Source: Azospirillum sp. TSH64 (GTDB lineage: Bacteria > Pseudomonadota > Alphaproteobacteria > Azospirillales > Azospirillaceae). From it: 64,000 nt of DNA. Below, in pieces: positions 9,070 through 17,331 of this stretch. The first letter of the stretch is position 1; every line of letters begins with the position of its first letter. The stretch lies in the NCBI RefSeq assembly GCF_003116035.1, contig NZ_LGQW01000015.1, forward strand, positions 2,631,353 through 2,695,352, in the 5' to 3' direction. The notes beneath the pieces were generated by a model. That model ran no database searches. It saw nothing but the letters and a program-made list of their open reading frames with translations, and was not told the origin of the DNA. Made by a program: the position numbers and the translations under genes.

Positions 9070-10024
9070 TCGCCAGACCCAACCCCACATCGGGGATCGG
9101 CATCACCGCGATGCGGCGGGCGCCGCTCTGGTCCAGGCTGCGCAGGTGGGAGAACAGGTTGGCCGCGGCCTCGTTGAGGTCGCCCTCCAAACTCAGGTTC
9201 AGCCGCGTGGTGCCGCCGAAGACGAAGCGGTCGGGGCCGAAGGTCAGGAAGGCTTCGTCCTCTTCCGCCGACGACGCGTTCAGGCGCACCGCGGCGTTGG
9301 GGGCGTAGTGGCTTTCCAGCTGGCCGGGCGATTTCGGCGCGGTCGGATCGCCGGCCGACAGGCGGACCGGGCCGATCAGCCGCTCCATCTCGTCGGGCAG
9401 AACGGCGCCGGGGCGCAGAAGCGCCGCGTCGGGACCGGTCAGATCGATGACGGTGGACTCCAGCCCGACCATGCATTTGCCGCCGGTTACGATGGCGTCG
9501 ACCCGGTCGCCCAGGCTTTCCAGCACATGATGCGGCGTGGTCGGGCTGACGGCGCCGGAGCGGTTGGCGCTGGGGGCGGCGATCGGCTTGCCGGCGGCGC
9601 GCAGGATCGCCTGCGCCACCGGATGGTTGGGCACGCGGATGGCGATGCTGTCCAGCCCGGCGCTGACCAGCAGCGACAGGGCGGAGTTGGCCGGGCGCGG
9701 CACGACCATGGTCAGCGGGCCGGGCCAGAACTGCGTCGCCAGATCGTGGGCACGGTCGTCGAACAGGCCCCAGGAATGGGCGGCGACCAGATCGGGGACA
9801 TGGACGATCAGCGGGTTGAACTGCGGCCGGCCCTTGGCGGCGAAGATCGCGGCGACGGCGCGGTCGTCGGTGGCGTCGGCGCCCAGCCCATAGACCGTCT
9901 CGGTCGGGAAGGCGACCAGACGGCCGGCGCGCAGCAGTTCGGCCGCTCGGGCGATGCCGGTCGGGGTGGCCGGGATCAGCGCCGGGCGCTTCTCACCGGT
10001 ATCGGGTGCGGAATGGTCGGTCAC
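9029..10024 (-). CDS. tsaC: L-threonylcarbamoyladenylate synthase, Sua5/YwlC type
   Basis: 331 aa, the longer two-domain form. The YrdC domain occupies residues 20-215 (LLRAGRLVAFPTETVYGLGA, GRPQFNPLIVHV, APSANRSGAVSPT) and the Sua5 domain forms the C-terminal third after RPGAVLPDEME. The enzyme makes threonylcarbamoyl-AMP from threonine, bicarbonate and ATP, the first step of the t6A37 modification of ANN-decoding tRNAs. Its 3' end overlaps lysR on the other strand by 41 bp. The predicted start ATG is at 10024, and a ParA-like gene diverges upstream. Confidence 0.95.
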   Translation of the reverse strand: MTDHSAPDTGEKRPALIPATPTGIARAAELLRAGRLVAFPTETVYGLGADATDDRAVAAIFAAKGRPQFNPLIVHVPDLVAAHSWGLFDDRAHDLATQFWPGPLTMVVPRPANSALSLLVSAGLDSIAIRVPNHPVAQAILRAAGKPIAAPSANRSGAVSPTTPHHVLESLGDRVDAIVTGGKCMVGLESTVIDLTGPDAALLRPGAVLPDEMERLIGPVRLSAGDPTAPKSPGQLESHYAPNAAVRLNASSAEEDEAFLTFGPDRFVFGGTTRLNLSLEGDLNEAAANLFSHLRSLDQSGARRIAVMPIPDVGLGLAINDRLRRAAAPRG

Positions 10025-10123
10025 GGCGTCTTTCTAGCCCGTGCAGCACCGGTGTCAATTCGCGCGGTTGCACCGGTGCCATGCCCAAGGTTATGAGGGG
10101 AGTGCGCAATCAACCAACACAAC

Positions 10124-10783
10124 ATGATGGGTGCGGGCATGACGGGCAAGGTCTTCACCGTGGCGCAGCAGAAAGGCGGCGCCGGCAAGACCACGCTGGC
10201 GGCCCATCTCGCCATCGCCTGGGCGCAGCTCGGCTACAAGGTCGCGACCGTCGACATCGACCCGCAGGGCAGCCTGACCCGCTGGCATGCCGTGCGGTCG
10301 GAGGCCACCGGCGGTCAGCCCGGCTTCACCCATGTGCAGATCACCGGCTGGCGCACCCAGGCCGAGGTGGAGAAGCTGGCCCGCTCCCACGACATCGTGG
10401 TGATCGACAGCCCGCCCCATGCCCAGACCGAAGCGCGCATCGCCGTCCGCGCCGCCACGCTGGTGGTGGCGCCGGTGCAGCCGAGCCCGATGGATCTGTG
10501 GGCGGTGCATCCGACCATCGATCTGGCGGCGCAGGAGAGGCGCCGGCTGCTGCTGGTGCTGAACCGGGTGCCGCCGCGCGCCCGCATCGCCGACGAACTG
10601 GTCGGCAAGGTGCATGAACTGGTCGCGCCGCCGGCGGTGGAACTGGCGACGGCGCAGGTTGGCAACCGCACCGCCTATGCCGGCACGCTGATGACCGGGC
10701 TTTCGGTGACGGAGGCCGCACGCAAGACCCAGGCGGCAGCCGAAATGCAGGCGCTGGCGGAAGAGATTTTGCAGCGGGCTTGA
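10124..10783 (+). CDS. Orphan ParA/MinD-family ATPase
   Basis: 219 aa. It has the deviant Walker A KGGAGKTTL near residue 16, the switch I segment VDIDPQGSL and the Walker B VVIDSPP. ParA-type ATPases position DNA, protein clusters or other cargo by ATP-dependent dimerisation on the nucleoid. No ParB, MinC or MinE partner is next to it, so it is not the chromosome ParAB pair, which is normally beside gidA/gidB. It could position another cargo. An in-frame ATG five codons later (10139) is an equally good start. Confidence 0.88.
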   Translation: MMGAGMTGKVFTVAQQKGGAGKTTLAAHLAIAWAQLGYKVATVDIDPQGSLTRWHAVRSEATGGQPGFTHVQITGWRTQAEVEKLARSHDIVVIDSPPHAQTEARIAVRAATLVVAPVQPSPMDLWAVHPTIDLAAQERRRLLLVLNRVPPRARIADELVGKVHELVAPPAVELATAQVGNRTAYAGTLMTGLSVTEAARKTQAAAEMQALAEEILQRA

Positions 10784-10833
10784 GTGGGCGGGTTTGAGGG
10801 GGCGCTCCTCGCAGAGTCAGCCCCCGCTCAACC

Positions 10834-11313
10834 TCAGTCCTTGAACTCGCCCATCGCCGACTGGATGTAGTTGGGCAGACCGATGTCGTCGATCAGGCTC
10901 AGCTGGGTTTCCAGATAGTCAATGCGCTCTTCCGACTCTTCCAGCAGTTCGGACAGCTCGTCGCGCGACACGTAGTCGGCCTTCTCCTCGCACACGGAGA
11001 TGGCGTGGGCGATGCGGTCGCGGGCCTCGCGCTCGGCGGCGAGGTCGCTGGACAGGATCTCCGGCACATCCTCGCCGATGTGCAGCTTGCCGAGGTCCTG
11101 GAGGTTGGGGATCGCCTCGATGAACAGGATGCGTTCGATGATCTCGTCCGCGCTCTTCATCACTTCGATGGAGGCGTGATACTCCCACTTGCCCAGGGCC
11201 TTGACGCCCCAGTTCTTCAGCATGCGGGCGTGCAGGAAATACTGGTTGATCTGCGTCAGCTGGTCCTTCAGGACGATCTGAAGCTGGACGATAACGTCGC
11301 TGTTGCCCTTCAT
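10834..11313 (-). CDS. bfr: Bacterioferritin, heme-ligand subunit lacking ferroxidase residues
   Basis: 159 aa. It keeps the bacterioferritin heme ligand Met52 (IEVMKSAD). At the ferroxidase positions, E18 is Gln (LKDQL), E51 is Val, H54 is Ser, and the EExH pair near 128-131 is SEER. I infer that this subunit holds heme and takes part in electron release but does not oxidise iron. It lies 14 bp downstream of the ferroxidase-type subunit, so the two are probably co-translated and co-assemble into one 24-mer. The start ATG is at 11313 after a GGACGGAT-like site. Similar split pairs are known in Magnetospirillum and Neisseria. Confidence 0.93.
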   Translation of the reverse strand: MKGNSDVIVQLQIVLKDQLTQINQYFLHARMLKNWGVKALGKWEYHASIEVMKSADEIIERILFIEAIPNLQDLGKLHIGEDVPEILSSDLAAEREARDRIAHAISVCEEKADYVSRDELSELLEESEERIDYLETQLSLIDDIGLPNYIQSAMGEFKD

Positions 11314-11327
11314 GATCCGTCCTCCGC

Positions 11328-11810
11328 TCAGGTGGGGAAGCCGCCCATGGCCGACTGCAGGTAATTCTGCAGGCCGAGCATGTCGATCAGGCCAAGCTGC
11401 TGTTCCAGCCAGTGGGCATGGTCTTCCTCGGTGTCGACCAGCAGTTCCAGCAGGATGCGGCGGGTGTCGTAATCCTTCACCTGCTCGCAATAGGCGATTG
11501 CCTCCTTGAGCGCGGCCACCACCTCATATTCGAGGGTCAGGTCGTTGCGCATCATCTCCGGCACGGTCTTGCCGATGTGAATCGGGTCGCGGCTGGCGAC
11601 GTCGGGCGTGCCTTCCAGGAACAGGATGCGGCGGATCAGCTTGTCGGCGTGCTCCAGCTCTTCCACCCGCTCGTGCGAGATGCGCTCGCTCAGCGCCTTG
11701 AGGCCCATGTCCTCCATGCTGCGGGCATGGGACAGATACTGGTCGGCCGCGCTCAGTTCACCGGTGAGCAGCTTGTTCAAACGGTCCAGGACCCCTTGAT
11801 CGCCTTGCAT
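11328..11810 (-). CDS. bfr: Bacterioferritin, ferroxidase subunit lacking heme ligand
   Basis: 160 aa. The di-iron ligands are all visible: E18 (LTGEL), E51 and H54 (EELEHAD), E94 (LTLEYEV), E128 and H131 (TEEDH). The heme ligand Met52 is Leu. I infer that it oxidises Fe(II) and mineralises iron inside the shell, complementing the neighbouring heme-binding subunit. The start ATG is at 11810. About 90 bp upstream is a perfect 8-1-8 palindrome resembling an iron-responsive operator, which suggests control by iron. Confidence 0.95.
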   Translation of the reverse strand: MQGDQGVLDRLNKLLTGELSAADQYLSHARSMEDMGLKALSERISHERVEELEHADKLIRRILFLEGTPDVASRDPIHIGKTVPEMMRNDLTLEYEVVAALKEAIAYCEQVKDYDTRRILLELLVDTEEDHAHWLEQQLGLIDMLGLQNYLQSAMGGFPT

Positions 11811-12198
11811 GATGCGATACTCCGAAATAGACGATTTGTCGCACCTTGGCACAGCAGAAGGACTCGCACAATAAAAATCTCCCTTTGAAACAAAGATGTA
11901 GTTGATAGTCACTATCAATTGGTGCCGGGCGGTCTGCCCAAAATACAGTCAGGCCGGGACTGCTGTTTTGCGAATCAATGTCAATTGCGTTTGGAGCGGA
12001 TTTCCACGAAATGCCCGGCCCCTGCTCAGGGTTTTGACTTGTGGCGGTGCAGCGATGCTTGAGCGGTAGAATGGGCCGTCCCGCGGGCCGGTTCCAACCA
12101 TGGCGACCGGGGGCGCCGCATTGAGGCAGGGGCCGTTCCGTGCTAACAGACCGCGGGAATTCTCCGCCCTTCATTCCAACGACAGCCGGATTGCGGCC
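11811..12198. other. Divergent regulatory region between bacterioferritins and tyrS
   Basis: 388 bp with no credible gene. The bfr-proximal 110 bp are AT-rich and hold the iron-box palindrome at 11902-11918. The tyrS-proximal part is ordinary GC-rich sequence in which I see no T-box, attenuator or tRNA. The open frame continues upstream of the chosen tyrS start to 12100, but that stretch does not resemble TyrS. Confidence 0.6.
11902..11918. promoter_or_regulatory. Iron-regulator (Fur/RirA-like) operator candidate
   Basis: TTGATAGTCACTATCAA is a perfect 8-1-8 inverted repeat. Its core TGATAGT-C-ACTATCA matches the 7-1-7 Fur box layout (TGATAAT-N-ATTATCA) at six of seven positions per half, and also fits TGA-N9-TCA, the rhizobial iron-responsive operator. 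It lies 92 bp before the bacterioferritin start in an AT-rich promoter region. Which regulator binds cannot be read from the sequence. Confidence 0.72.
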
Positions 12199-13467
12199 AT
12201 GACGACGACCACCCCCTCGGCTCCCGCCTCGGAGTTCCTGCGCACCCTTCAGGATCGCGGGTTCATCCACCAGTGCACCGACTTCGCCACGCTGGACGAG
12301 CGTGCGACGAAGGGGCCGATCGTCGCCTATATCGGCTTCGACTGCACCGCCGACAGCTTGCATGTCGGCAGCCTGCTGCCGATCATGATGCTGCGCTGGC
12401 TGCAGAAGACCGGCCACAAGCCGATCGTCCTGATGGGCGGCGGCACCACCAAGATCGGCGACCCGTCGGGCAAGGACGAGGCGCGCCAGCTGCTGACCGA
12501 CGAGGTCATCGCCAACAACATGGCGGGCATCAAGCGGATCTTCGGCCGCTACCTGAGCTTCGGGGATGGGCCGACCGACGCGGTGATGGTGAACAACGCC
12601 GACTGGCTGGACGAGCTGAAATACATCCCGCTGCTGCGCGACATCGGCCGTCATTTCACCATCAACCGGATGATGAGCTTCGAGTCGGTCAAGCTGCGGC
12701 TGGACCGTGAGCAGCCGCTGACCTTCCTGGAATTCAACTACATGATTCTCCAGGCCTACGATTTCGTGGAGCTGAAGCGCCGCCATGGCTGCACCCTGCA
12801 GATGGGCGGGTCGGACCAGTGGGGCAACATCGTCAACGGCGTCGAACTCGGCCGCCGCACCGACGGTGCCGACCTGTTCGGCCTGACCACGCCGCTGCTG
12901 ACCACCTCGTCCGGCGCCAAGATGGGCAAGACGGCGGCCGGCGCGGTCTGGCTGACCGCCGACAAGCTCAGCAGCTACGATTTCTGGCAGTACTGGCGCA
13001 ACACCGAAGATGCCGACGTCGGCCGCTTCCTGCGCCTCTACACCGAACTGCCGCTGGACGAGGTCGCCCGGCTGGAGAGCCTGCAGGGCGCCGAGATCAA
13101 CGAGGCCAAGAAGATCCTCGCCAACGAGGTGACGAAGCTCGCCCATGGCGAGGAGGCCGCGCTCGAGGCCGCCGAGACCGCGCGCCGCGCCTTCGAGGAA
13201 GGGGCTGCGGCAGAGGGGCTGCCGAGCATCGAGGTCGCCCGCGCCGATCTGGAAGCCGGCCTGCCGGTGGTGGACCTGCTTGTGTCGGCCGGTCTGGCCG
13301 CGTCGAAGGGCGAGGCGCGCCGCCTGATCAAGGGCGGCGGGGCCAAGCTGAACGACGGGCCGATCGCCGACGAGACGGTGAAGGCGACCGCGGCGGACCT
13401 GAACGCCGACGGCGTGGTGAAGCTCAGCGCCGGCAAGAAGCGTCATGCGCTGGTGAAGGTGGGCTGA
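12199..13467 (+). CDS. tyrS: Tyrosyl-tRNA synthetase
   Basis: 422 aa. This class I synthetase attaches tyrosine to tRNA-Tyr. The HIGH-type motif is HVGSL, the tyrosine pocket includes [11 protein letters not shown] and [13 protein letters not shown], and the KMSKS loop reads KMGKT. An S4 RNA-binding domain forms the last 70 residues ([16 protein letters not shown]). I chose the ATG at 12199 because the conserved protein begins shortly after it; the frame is open from 12100 with another ATG. The gene ends at a strong hairpin shared with the convergent AsmA-like gene. Confidence 0.97.
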   Translation: MTTTTPSAPASEFLRTLQDRGFIHQCTDFATLDERATKGPIVAYIGFDCTADSLHVGSLLPIMMLRWLQKTGHKPIVLMGGGTTKIGDPSGKDEARQLLTDEVIANNMAGIKRIFGRYLSFGDGPTDAVMVNNADWLDELKYIPLLRDIGRHFTINRMMSFESVKLRLDREQPLTFLEFNYMILQAYDFVELKRRHGCTLQMGGSDQWGNIVNGVELGRRTDGADLFGLTTPLLTTSSGAKMGKTAAGAVWLTADKLSSYDFWQYWRNTEDADVGRFLRLYTELPLDEVARLESLQGAEINEAKKILANEVTKLAHGEEAALEAAETARRAFEEGAAAEGLPSIEVARADLEAGLPVVDLLVSAGLAASKGEARRLIKGGGAKLNDGPIADETVKATAADLNADGVVKLSAGKKRHALVKVG

Positions 13468-13481
13468 CGGCTTTGCAGGGG

Positions 13482-13513
13482 AGGGGCGCCGGCAGACAAC
13501 TGCCGGCGCCCCT
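13482..13513. terminator. Bidirectional hairpin between tyrS and the AsmA-like gene
   Basis: AGGGGCGCCGGCAG (13482-13495), loop ACAA, and CTGCCGGCGCCCCT (13500-13513) form a perfect 14 bp stem with a tetraloop. It sits 14 bp after the tyrS stop and 5 bp before the convergent stop. It lacks a T tract but is very stable, and it most likely ends both transcripts. Confidence 0.75.
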
Positions 13514-13518
13514 GTCCT

Positions 13519-16500
13519 TCACCGTGTGTGCGCCTCCGGCGGCGGTCTGGTGTCCGGCGTCGGCGTGCCGTCGCCGCCCAGGAAGAACAGGTTGCGCAGG
13601 AAGCCCGGCGCCAGCACCGCCAGCGGGTTGACCGACACGTCCGGGTCGGACAGCGGTCCCTGGACATGCCATGTGGCGGAGAAGATGCCCTGGCCCTCGC
13701 CGCCGCTCAGCACGTCGCCCAGCAGCGGAATCTGGCCGATCAGGCGGTTCAGGCCATAGACCGGGACGATGGTGCCCTGGAGGTTGGCGGTTTCCGTCTC
13801 CAAATCGATCTGTCCCTCCAAGGTCAGGCCGAGCGCCGAACCGGAGGTGCGCAGGTCTTTCAGGGTCAGGAGACGGCCCTCCTTGCGGAAATCCGCCGAC
13901 ATGCGGCCGAAATTGACGCCCTTCCCGCCGCCCAGCAGCTCGGCGAAGCCGGACGGCGAGATGGCGTTCAGGATGCGCGCCAGCGCCGGCACGTCGATCA
14001 GGGTGTAGTCGCGGATCTCCACCTTGCCGACGATGGCGGCATCGGCCCGCGCTTCCGCCGACCGGCCGGTCAGGGTCAACCGCCCGCCGCGCATGCGGTC
14101 GTTCAGGTCCATCGCCTGCAGGGCCGATCCCAGATCCTCGGCGTTGATCGCAAGGTCGTAGACACCCTGCGGACCCGGCCGCCACTTCAGCGACACGCCG
14201 CCGCCTTCGCTGCGGCCGGTGAGGTCCAGCAGGGTCCAGGCGGTGGTGTCCCGCTTCATGGAACCCGCGACCTGCCGCAGCCGCCGGCCGTCGCCGAACA
14301 CCACCGAGTCGAACTTGATGGCAATGTCCAGCGGGGTCTTGCGGCCGTCGTCGGCGGGGGACGGCGGCTTCTTGGGCGGCGTAACCGCGCCCTCGCCGGA
14401 CGGCGTCTTGCCGGTCAGGCCGCGGGCGTCCAGGCTGGTGCCGGTGATGGTTCCGGCATAACCACCGGCCGGGCCGCCGGGCTTCAGCGCGGGCAGCACG
14501 GTCAGGTCGGCGCGCAGGTCGGTCTGGCCCAGCTTGAAGCTGGGGGTCTGCACCCGCGCCACCCGCTTGCCGCCGTCGGCCAGTTCCAGGTTGGTGACGG
14601 ATTTCAGTCCGCCGGCATCGACGGTCAGGTTGCTGATGCGGGTCGGGCGGTCCTTGTCGAACTCCAGCGTCAGCTTGCCGGTGCCGGGCTTGCCGGCGGG
14701 CTTGGCCCAGCCGAGTTCCTCGATGGACAGCCGGGTCTTCTCCAGGTTCAAGTTGCCGGTCAGCAGCAGCTTGTGCTTGCGGTCCACCGTGAACAGGATG
14801 TCGGCGCCGAAGGGGCCCTGCACCCGGTCTTCCAGATCGATGCCGTGGGCGCGCAGATCGTCGGCGGTGGCGTCACCCTTCACCGCGATGCGGGTGCGCG
14901 GGCCCTTGGCCGCACTGTCGAAGGATTCGTTCCAGTCGATGGTGACCGGGATGCCGTCCAGCTTGGTGGCGCCCTTGATCTGCATCGCCTTGAGGTCGAG
15001 CGCCAGCGACAGCTCGCCGTCGGTGGCATTCAGCCCGGCCGCCACCTTCTCCACCGCCACCTTGCGCAGCTTGCCCGTCACGTCGAGGTCGAGCTGCTCC
15101 ACCTTCAGGTCGGCCAGCAGTGGGAAGGCGAAATGCAGCTTCGCCTCGGCCGTGCCCTGGGTGCGCGCCGGGTCCATCTCCAGCTTGGTGGGATAGCCCA
15201 GCGGCGGCATGTCGATCAGGGTCAGGATCGAGCGCACCGGTCCCTGCACCGGCAGGCGGATGTCCATCGTCTCCTTGCCGATGTCCAGCCCGCCGATCAC
15301 CACCTTGCCCTCGCCGACCTCGATGTCGCCCGATTTCGCATCGGCGATCCGGCCGCCCTTGGTCAGGACGGTGAAGGTCTTGCCGTCGGTCGTCGCCTCC
15401 ACGCTGGCGCCGGTGACCGGCGTCAGGTTGTGGAAATAGCGGACGTTGATGTCCTCGCCGGCGATGGTGGCAAGAAAGCGCGTTTGCTCGGGCAACCCCG
15501 TTCCATCGAGCGGCACGGACAGCGCCGCCTCCGCCCGCGCCTGCGTCACCGTTCCGTGCGACAGGTTGCGGGTCACCCACTCGCGCGCGTTGGGGCCGGC
15601 AATCTTCGGCCAGTAGCGGCGAAGCTCGTCCAGCGCCACGCCGCTGGCGGTCGCCTGCGTCTCCACCGCCATGCGGCTGCCCTGGCGCCGGGCGGTGGCG
15701 GTGGCCTCCACCCGCGGCTGCGGTCCGCCGGCCTCGCCCAGCACGGCGTCGAATCCGTCCAGCTCGATGCGGTCACGGTCGCCATGCAGGCGCAGCCGGG
15801 CCCTGTCCACCGGCACCGGCCCTTCGAACAGGTCGGGCCGCAGCAGCCGGCCGCGGTCGGCTGTGATGTCGGCCTTGCCGGAAATCGGCTGGAGCGACGG
15901 ATCGAATGCCATTTCCACCGTGCCCGACAGCGGCAGGTCCGCGGCCTTCAGCGGCGCCAGCACCGGGGCGAGATCGGCGAACGCGGCGGGGACGAGGCCG
16001 GTCAGCCGCGCGGTTGCCCGGCCGACCTTGTCCACTCCCTGCTGTCCCGACAGCTCCAGCCCGGCGGTGCGTCCACCGGCGGTCAGCGACAGGCGGGCCT
16101 GGAGGTCGCGGCCGCGGTCGGATTCGGCCAGCTGGCCCTGGGCGCTCAACGCCAGCGGTTCGCCGCCGTCCGGCGATCCTGCCTTCAGCGACAAATCCTC
16201 GACCCGCAGGCGCCGGCCCGGAACGTCCAGCTTGCCGCGCAAGGAAAGGCTCTGCACGGCGACCGGCTCCGGCCGCAGCGCAGGCAGGGCGACGATGCCG
16301 GCGCCGCCGCGCAGGTTCAGATCGACCGTCAGGGGCTCGAAGCGGCGGTCGAGGCGCGCCGTGACGGTGCCGGACAGCGGCAGCTTCACCGCCGACAGCG
16401 GTGCCAGGGCCGGCCCGAACTCCGCGATTGCCGCCGGCTCCAGCCCGTCGACCGACATGGTCAGGTCGCTGGTGGTGTCGGCGATGTTGTAGCGGCCGGC

Positions 16501-17232
16501 GGCCGAGACGGTCACGGCGCGCTGTGGCGCCGTTCCGCCCGCATTGCCGAGGTCCAGCGTCACGCGGGCACGGCCCTGCGCGCCCTCGGCATCGCGGGTC
16601 AGCACCATGTCGGCGCGGGTGGCGTGCCAGGCCAGATCGAGCATGCGGTTCTCGACCCGAAGGTCGGCTCCCGTCACCGACAGCCGGCGCAGCAGCCCCA
16701 GCGGCCGGTCGATGTCGGGCGGGCGGCGCAGGCTTTCCAGAGCCTCATCGATCAGGTCGGGGCCGCCGTCGTCTGCCTTGCGGGTGGACTGCGCGTCCGA
16801 CCGCACGTCGAAGGCGAGGCTGCCGTCGGCCCGGCGCAGCACGGACAGGCGCGGCCGGACCAGATCGAGGCGCGTCGGCGACAGCGTGCCGCGGAACAGC
16901 GCCGGGATGGAGAAGCCGATGCCCATCTCCGGCACCGCGGCCAGTTCCGTCCCGTCGGCATTCAGCGCCTGCACCCGCCGGGCGCGCAGGTCGAGACGGC
17001 GGCCCGACGCTTCAAGCCCGTCCTCTTCCTCCAGCGACAGCACCAGTTCGCCGATATCGACCTGGAAACGGCCGTCGCGGTCGCTCAGCGCCCGTTCGAC
17101 ATAGGGGATCAGCGGGTCGAGCGCCACCGGCCCCTGCGACAGGCGCCAAGCGAACAGCCCGCCGGCCGCCAGCGCAATGGCGCCGATCCCGGTCAGCGTC
17201 AGGCCGATGATCTTCGCGGTGCGCCGGATCAT
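13519..17232 (-). CDS. Large AsmA-like/YhdP-type envelope protein (DUF3971-AsmA2)
   Basis: 1237 aa. One N-terminal membrane anchor (residues about 8-28, LTLTGIGAIALAAGGLFAW) precedes a very long periplasmic part rich in beta-strand repeats of the AsmA type. The C-terminal AsmA2-like block (GRMSADFRKEGRLLTLKDL, TIVPVYGLNRLIGQIPLLG) is typical of alphaproteobacterial members. Proteins of this superfamily (YhdP, TamB, AsmA) form hydrophobic-grooved bridges thought to carry phospholipids between the inner and outer membranes. The start is uncertain: ATG 17232 has a weak ribosome site, and an in-frame ATG at 17304 would add 24 residues. It diverges from glnE by about 100 bp. Confidence 0.88.
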   Translation of the reverse strand: MIRRTAKIIGLTLTGIGAIALAAGGLFAWRLSQGPVALDPLIPYVERALSDRDGRFQVDIGELVLSLEEEDGLEASGRRLDLRARRVQALNADGTELAAVPEMGIGFSIPALFRGTLSPTRLDLVRPRLSVLRRADGSLAFDVRSDAQSTRKADDGGPDLIDEALESLRRPPDIDRPLGLLRRLSVTGADLRVENRMLDLAWHATRADMVLTRDAEGAQGRARVTLDLGNAGGTAPQRAVTVSAAGRYNIADTTSDLTMSVDGLEPAAIAEFGPALAPLSAVKLPLSGTVTARLDRRFEPLTVDLNLRGGAGIVALPALRPEPVAVQSLSLRGKLDVPGRRLRVEDLSLKAGSPDGGEPLALSAQGQLAESDRGRDLQARLSLTAGGRTAGLELSGQQGVDKVGRATARLTGLVPAAFADLAPVLAPLKAADLPLSGTVEMAFDPSLQPISGKADITADRGRLLRPDLFEGPVPVDRARLRLHGDRDRIELDGFDAVLGEAGGPQPRVEATATARRQGSRMAVETQATASGVALDELRRYWPKIAGPNAREWVTRNLSHGTVTQARAEAALSVPLDGTGLPEQTRFLATIAGEDINVRYFHNLTPVTGASVEATTDGKTFTVLTKGGRIADAKSGDIEVGEGKVVIGGLDIGKETMDIRLPVQGPVRSILTLIDMPPLGYPTKLEMDPARTQGTAEAKLHFAFPLLADLKVEQLDLDVTGKLRKVAVEKVAAGLNATDGELSLALDLKAMQIKGATKLDGIPVTIDWNESFDSAAKGPRTRIAVKGDATADDLRAHGIDLEDRVQGPFGADILFTVDRKHKLLLTGNLNLEKTRLSIEELGWAKPAGKPGTGKLTLEFDKDRPTRISNLTVDAGGLKSVTNLELADGGKRVARVQTPSFKLGQTDLRADLTVLPALKPGGPAGGYAGTITGTSLDARGLTGKTPSGEGAVTPPKKPPSPADDGRKTPLDIAIKFDSVVFGDGRRLRQVAGSMKRDTTAWTLLDLTGRSEGGGVSLKWRPGPQGVYDLAINAEDLGSALQAMDLNDRMRGGRLTLTGRSAEARADAAIVGKVEIRDYTLIDVPALARILNAISPSGFAELLGGGKGVNFGRMSADFRKEGRLLTLKDLRTSGSALGLTLEGQIDLETETANLQGTIVPVYGLNRLIGQIPLLGDVLSGGEGQGIFSATWHVQGPLSDPDVSVNPLAVLAPGFLRNLFFLGGDGTPTPDTRPPPEAHTR

Positions 17233-17331
17233 CGGGCGCCATGAGCAAGAGAGGGCGAATCGGCCCGATTGACCTTCCCGTCCGAGACGTGCAGCTTTCT
17301 GCACATGTTTTGAGCAGGAAAGACCGCCGTC

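Noticed and set aside
11848-11870. TGGCAC near the bacterioferritin promoter as a sigma-54 site
   Set aside because: The required GC of the -12 element (TTGCW) is absent at the correct spacing.
13528-17244. A 1238-codon open frame on the + strand opposite the AsmA-like gene
   Set aside because: It mirrors the minus-strand gene and results from high GC at third positions. Its product is Gln/Arg/His-rich with no family features.
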